Origin: DUPQ01 sp964563155
GTDB lineage: Bacteria > Bacillota > Clostridia > DUPQ01
Reading direction: 5' to 3'
Assembly: GCA_964563155.1 (NCBI GenBank)
Contig: CAZLVL010000028.1
Coordinates: forward strand, 1-14,619
DNA length: 14,619 nucleotides
The notes under the pieces were generated by a model, which was given only the letters and a program-made list of their open reading frames with translations, was not told where the DNA came from and did no database searches. The translations under genes and the position numbers were made by a program. Positions 13,432 through 14,619 of this stretch are shown in pieces (positions within the stretch are counted from its first letter, which is position 1; every line of letters begins with the position of its first letter).

Positions 13432-14592
13432 TTATTTTTCTTTTACTATAATTCCCACTCCATCAGGTATTACTGTAATTTTAGCATCATCTCTTGATAA
13501 AAGTTTTTTAGCAATCTCTAGGGCTTTGTCTATATCTTTTGCAGGTATCATGTGCATTTTTTCAATTATTTCATCTGGAACATCAGACACATAAATTACA
13601 TGTGCCTTTTTCAACACCCTTATAAATATCTGGCTTTGCCATTGGTCAGGCTCTGTTTCATCTTTTTTTCTTTGTGAAAATAGCTGTAAGGTCTTATCTA
13701 CATCCCTCTCCATGGCTAATTGCTCATAAAACACATCAGCTCCATGACCATCTTGAGATTTTGCAACCATTATTATGACCCTGCCTGGCTTTACTGACGC
13801 TTCTGCCGCGGTCATACCTTTTACAGCCTGATAAATATTTCTGTCCAAAGGATACCCGCTGTTGGAGGTTATAACTATATCAGATATTATCGGTTCTACC
13901 TGGCACAAGCTACTTAAAAAGTCACAACCTTTTCTGTGAGCACTTATACAGTGGCCTGCTACTGCATGAACGATTTCTTTTTTGTCATTTAGTACTACAT
14001 TAAGTATAAAAGCAAGACCAGCTTTTTGGGCTGTCCATTCCATATCAATGTTAATGGGATTATCTATTAGATTGCCTGTAGATGCTTTATCACTATTTAT
14101 AAATTCATAACAGTGATTGGCCATAACGGTAGATCTTTTTGCACATCCTGGCATGACACTTTTTCTACCTCCAGAGAAGCCTGCAAAAAAGTGAGGCTCT
14201 ATGAATCCTTCTGACACAACAAGGTCAGCATTTAGTATAAACGAATTTATATAGCATAAAGAGCCACTTGGTAACATGCCTATATTTGTTACAGGAGAAG
14301 TATCACAATCGTGCATTACAATCTTTTCATTTTCATATATATCTTTACCAAATTTTTCAAGCAATTCATCATCAGTCATGCCCCTATGACAACCAGTAGC
14401 TATTAATATTGTTATGTCTGCATCCGGATTTAATAATCGTATTTCATCTAAAAGTGCAGGAACTATAATCTTACTGGGAACAGGTCTTGTGTGGTCTGAA
14501 GCTATTAAGACGATATTTTTCTTATCTTTTGCCAGCTCAGAAAGCCTAGGGCTGTCAATAGGGTTTAATATTTGAGTTTCCGCAAAACGCAA
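13432..14592 (-). CDS. larA: LarA-type lactate racemase homologue, N-terminus missing
   Basis: The 386 residues align along most of nickel-pincer lactate racemase LarA, which interconverts D- and L-lactate (some relatives act on other 2-hydroxy acids). Family active-site positions are kept: D33 and R36 (SDHTRPVP), H69 (TGCHR), H134 and K144 (EPHFFAGFSGGRK, the cofactor-linking Lys), H160 (MANH), Q256 and K259 (IYQAVKG) and W318 (PDQW). Compared from memory with L. plantarum LarA (424 aa), every one is shifted by 39-40 residues, so about 40 N-terminal residues are absent. The earliest in-frame start is a TTG at 14592 without a ribosome site, and TGA at 14596-14598 is in frame just before it. 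The gene may be 5'-truncated or frameshifted; only 27 nt upstream are visible. The cofactor genes larB, larC and larE are not in the window. Confidence 0.8.
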   Translation of the reverse strand: MRFAETQILNPIDSPRLSELAKDKKNIVLIASDHTRPVPSKIIVPALLDEIRLLNPDADITILIATGCHRGMTDDELLEKFGKDIYENEKIVMHDCDTSPVTNIGMLPSGSLCYINSFILNADLVVSEGFIEPHFFAGFSGGRKSVMPGCAKRSTVMANHCYEFINSDKASTGNLIDNPINIDMEWTAQKAGLAFILNVVLNDKKEIVHAVAGHCISAHRKGCDFLSSLCQVEPIISDIVITSNSGYPLDRNIYQAVKGMTAAEASVKPGRVIIMVAKSQDGHGADVFYEQLAMERDVDKTLQLFSQRKKDETEPDQWQSQIFIRVLKKAHVIYVSDVPDEIIEKMHMIPAKDIDKALEIAKKLLSRDDAKITVIPDGVGIIVKEK

Positions 14593-14619
14593 TAATCATG
14601 TAGAAAAATACATTATGCT

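Overview
The window is AT-rich, by eye roughly one third G+C. Its AGA/ATA/TTA-heavy codon use, strong Shine-Dalgarno sites, TTG starts and TATAAT/TTGACA promoters fit a low-GC Bacillota, probably an anaerobic clostridial or tissierellial relative. The gene set (pseudokinase/ATPase/TPR regulator, SLC13 permease, TraX-like membrane protein, SfsA, LarA) is compatible with this, but no gene fixes the species. No rRNA, tRNA, CRISPR array, transposase or phage gene was seen. The window looks chromosomal, with every intergenic gap under 300 bp.

Left part (1-5850): a very large minus-strand regulator fills 1-3287 and runs off the left edge. It has a degenerate kinase-like N-terminus, an AAA/STAND-type ATPase and TPR repeats. 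Divergent from it is a zinc nucleoside deaminase (3472-3948). This converges on a minus-strand pair: a CX5R tyrosine/serine phosphatase (3991-4758) and an RNase Z-like metallo-beta-lactamase-fold hydrolase (4820-5605). Each of the pair has its own recognisable promoter.

Middle (5847-11545): an SLC13/DASS-type anion permease with two TrkA-C domains (plus strand) overlaps the end of a TraX-family membrane protein, which follows exonuclease III on the minus strand. Exonuclease III and SfsA, both nucleases, are transcribed divergently. Their promoters flank a 27-bp tandem repeat of almost three copies. sfsA converges on a PHP-domain phosphoesterase gene with a shared TTAA double stop, and the probable terminator of the PHP gene lies inside sfsA. 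The PHP promoter is framed by a C6/G6 inverted repeat.

Right part (11661-14592): a minus-strand operon encodes an ArsR-family repressor, an ArsP/DUF318-type permease and a small CXXC thioredoxin-like protein. A near-consensus promoter drives it, and two tandem perfect inverted repeats cover that promoter, so autoregulation is very likely. A metal or metalloid efflux role is inferred. Upstream is a LarA-type lactate racemase homologue. It keeps all the family active-site residues I could check but lacks about 40 N-terminal residues, with an in-frame stop just upstream.

The points most worth a second look are the pseudokinase module, the shared repeat between the two nuclease genes, the operator architecture of the ars-like operon, the C6/G6 element, the terminator embedded in sfsA, and the truncated larA.
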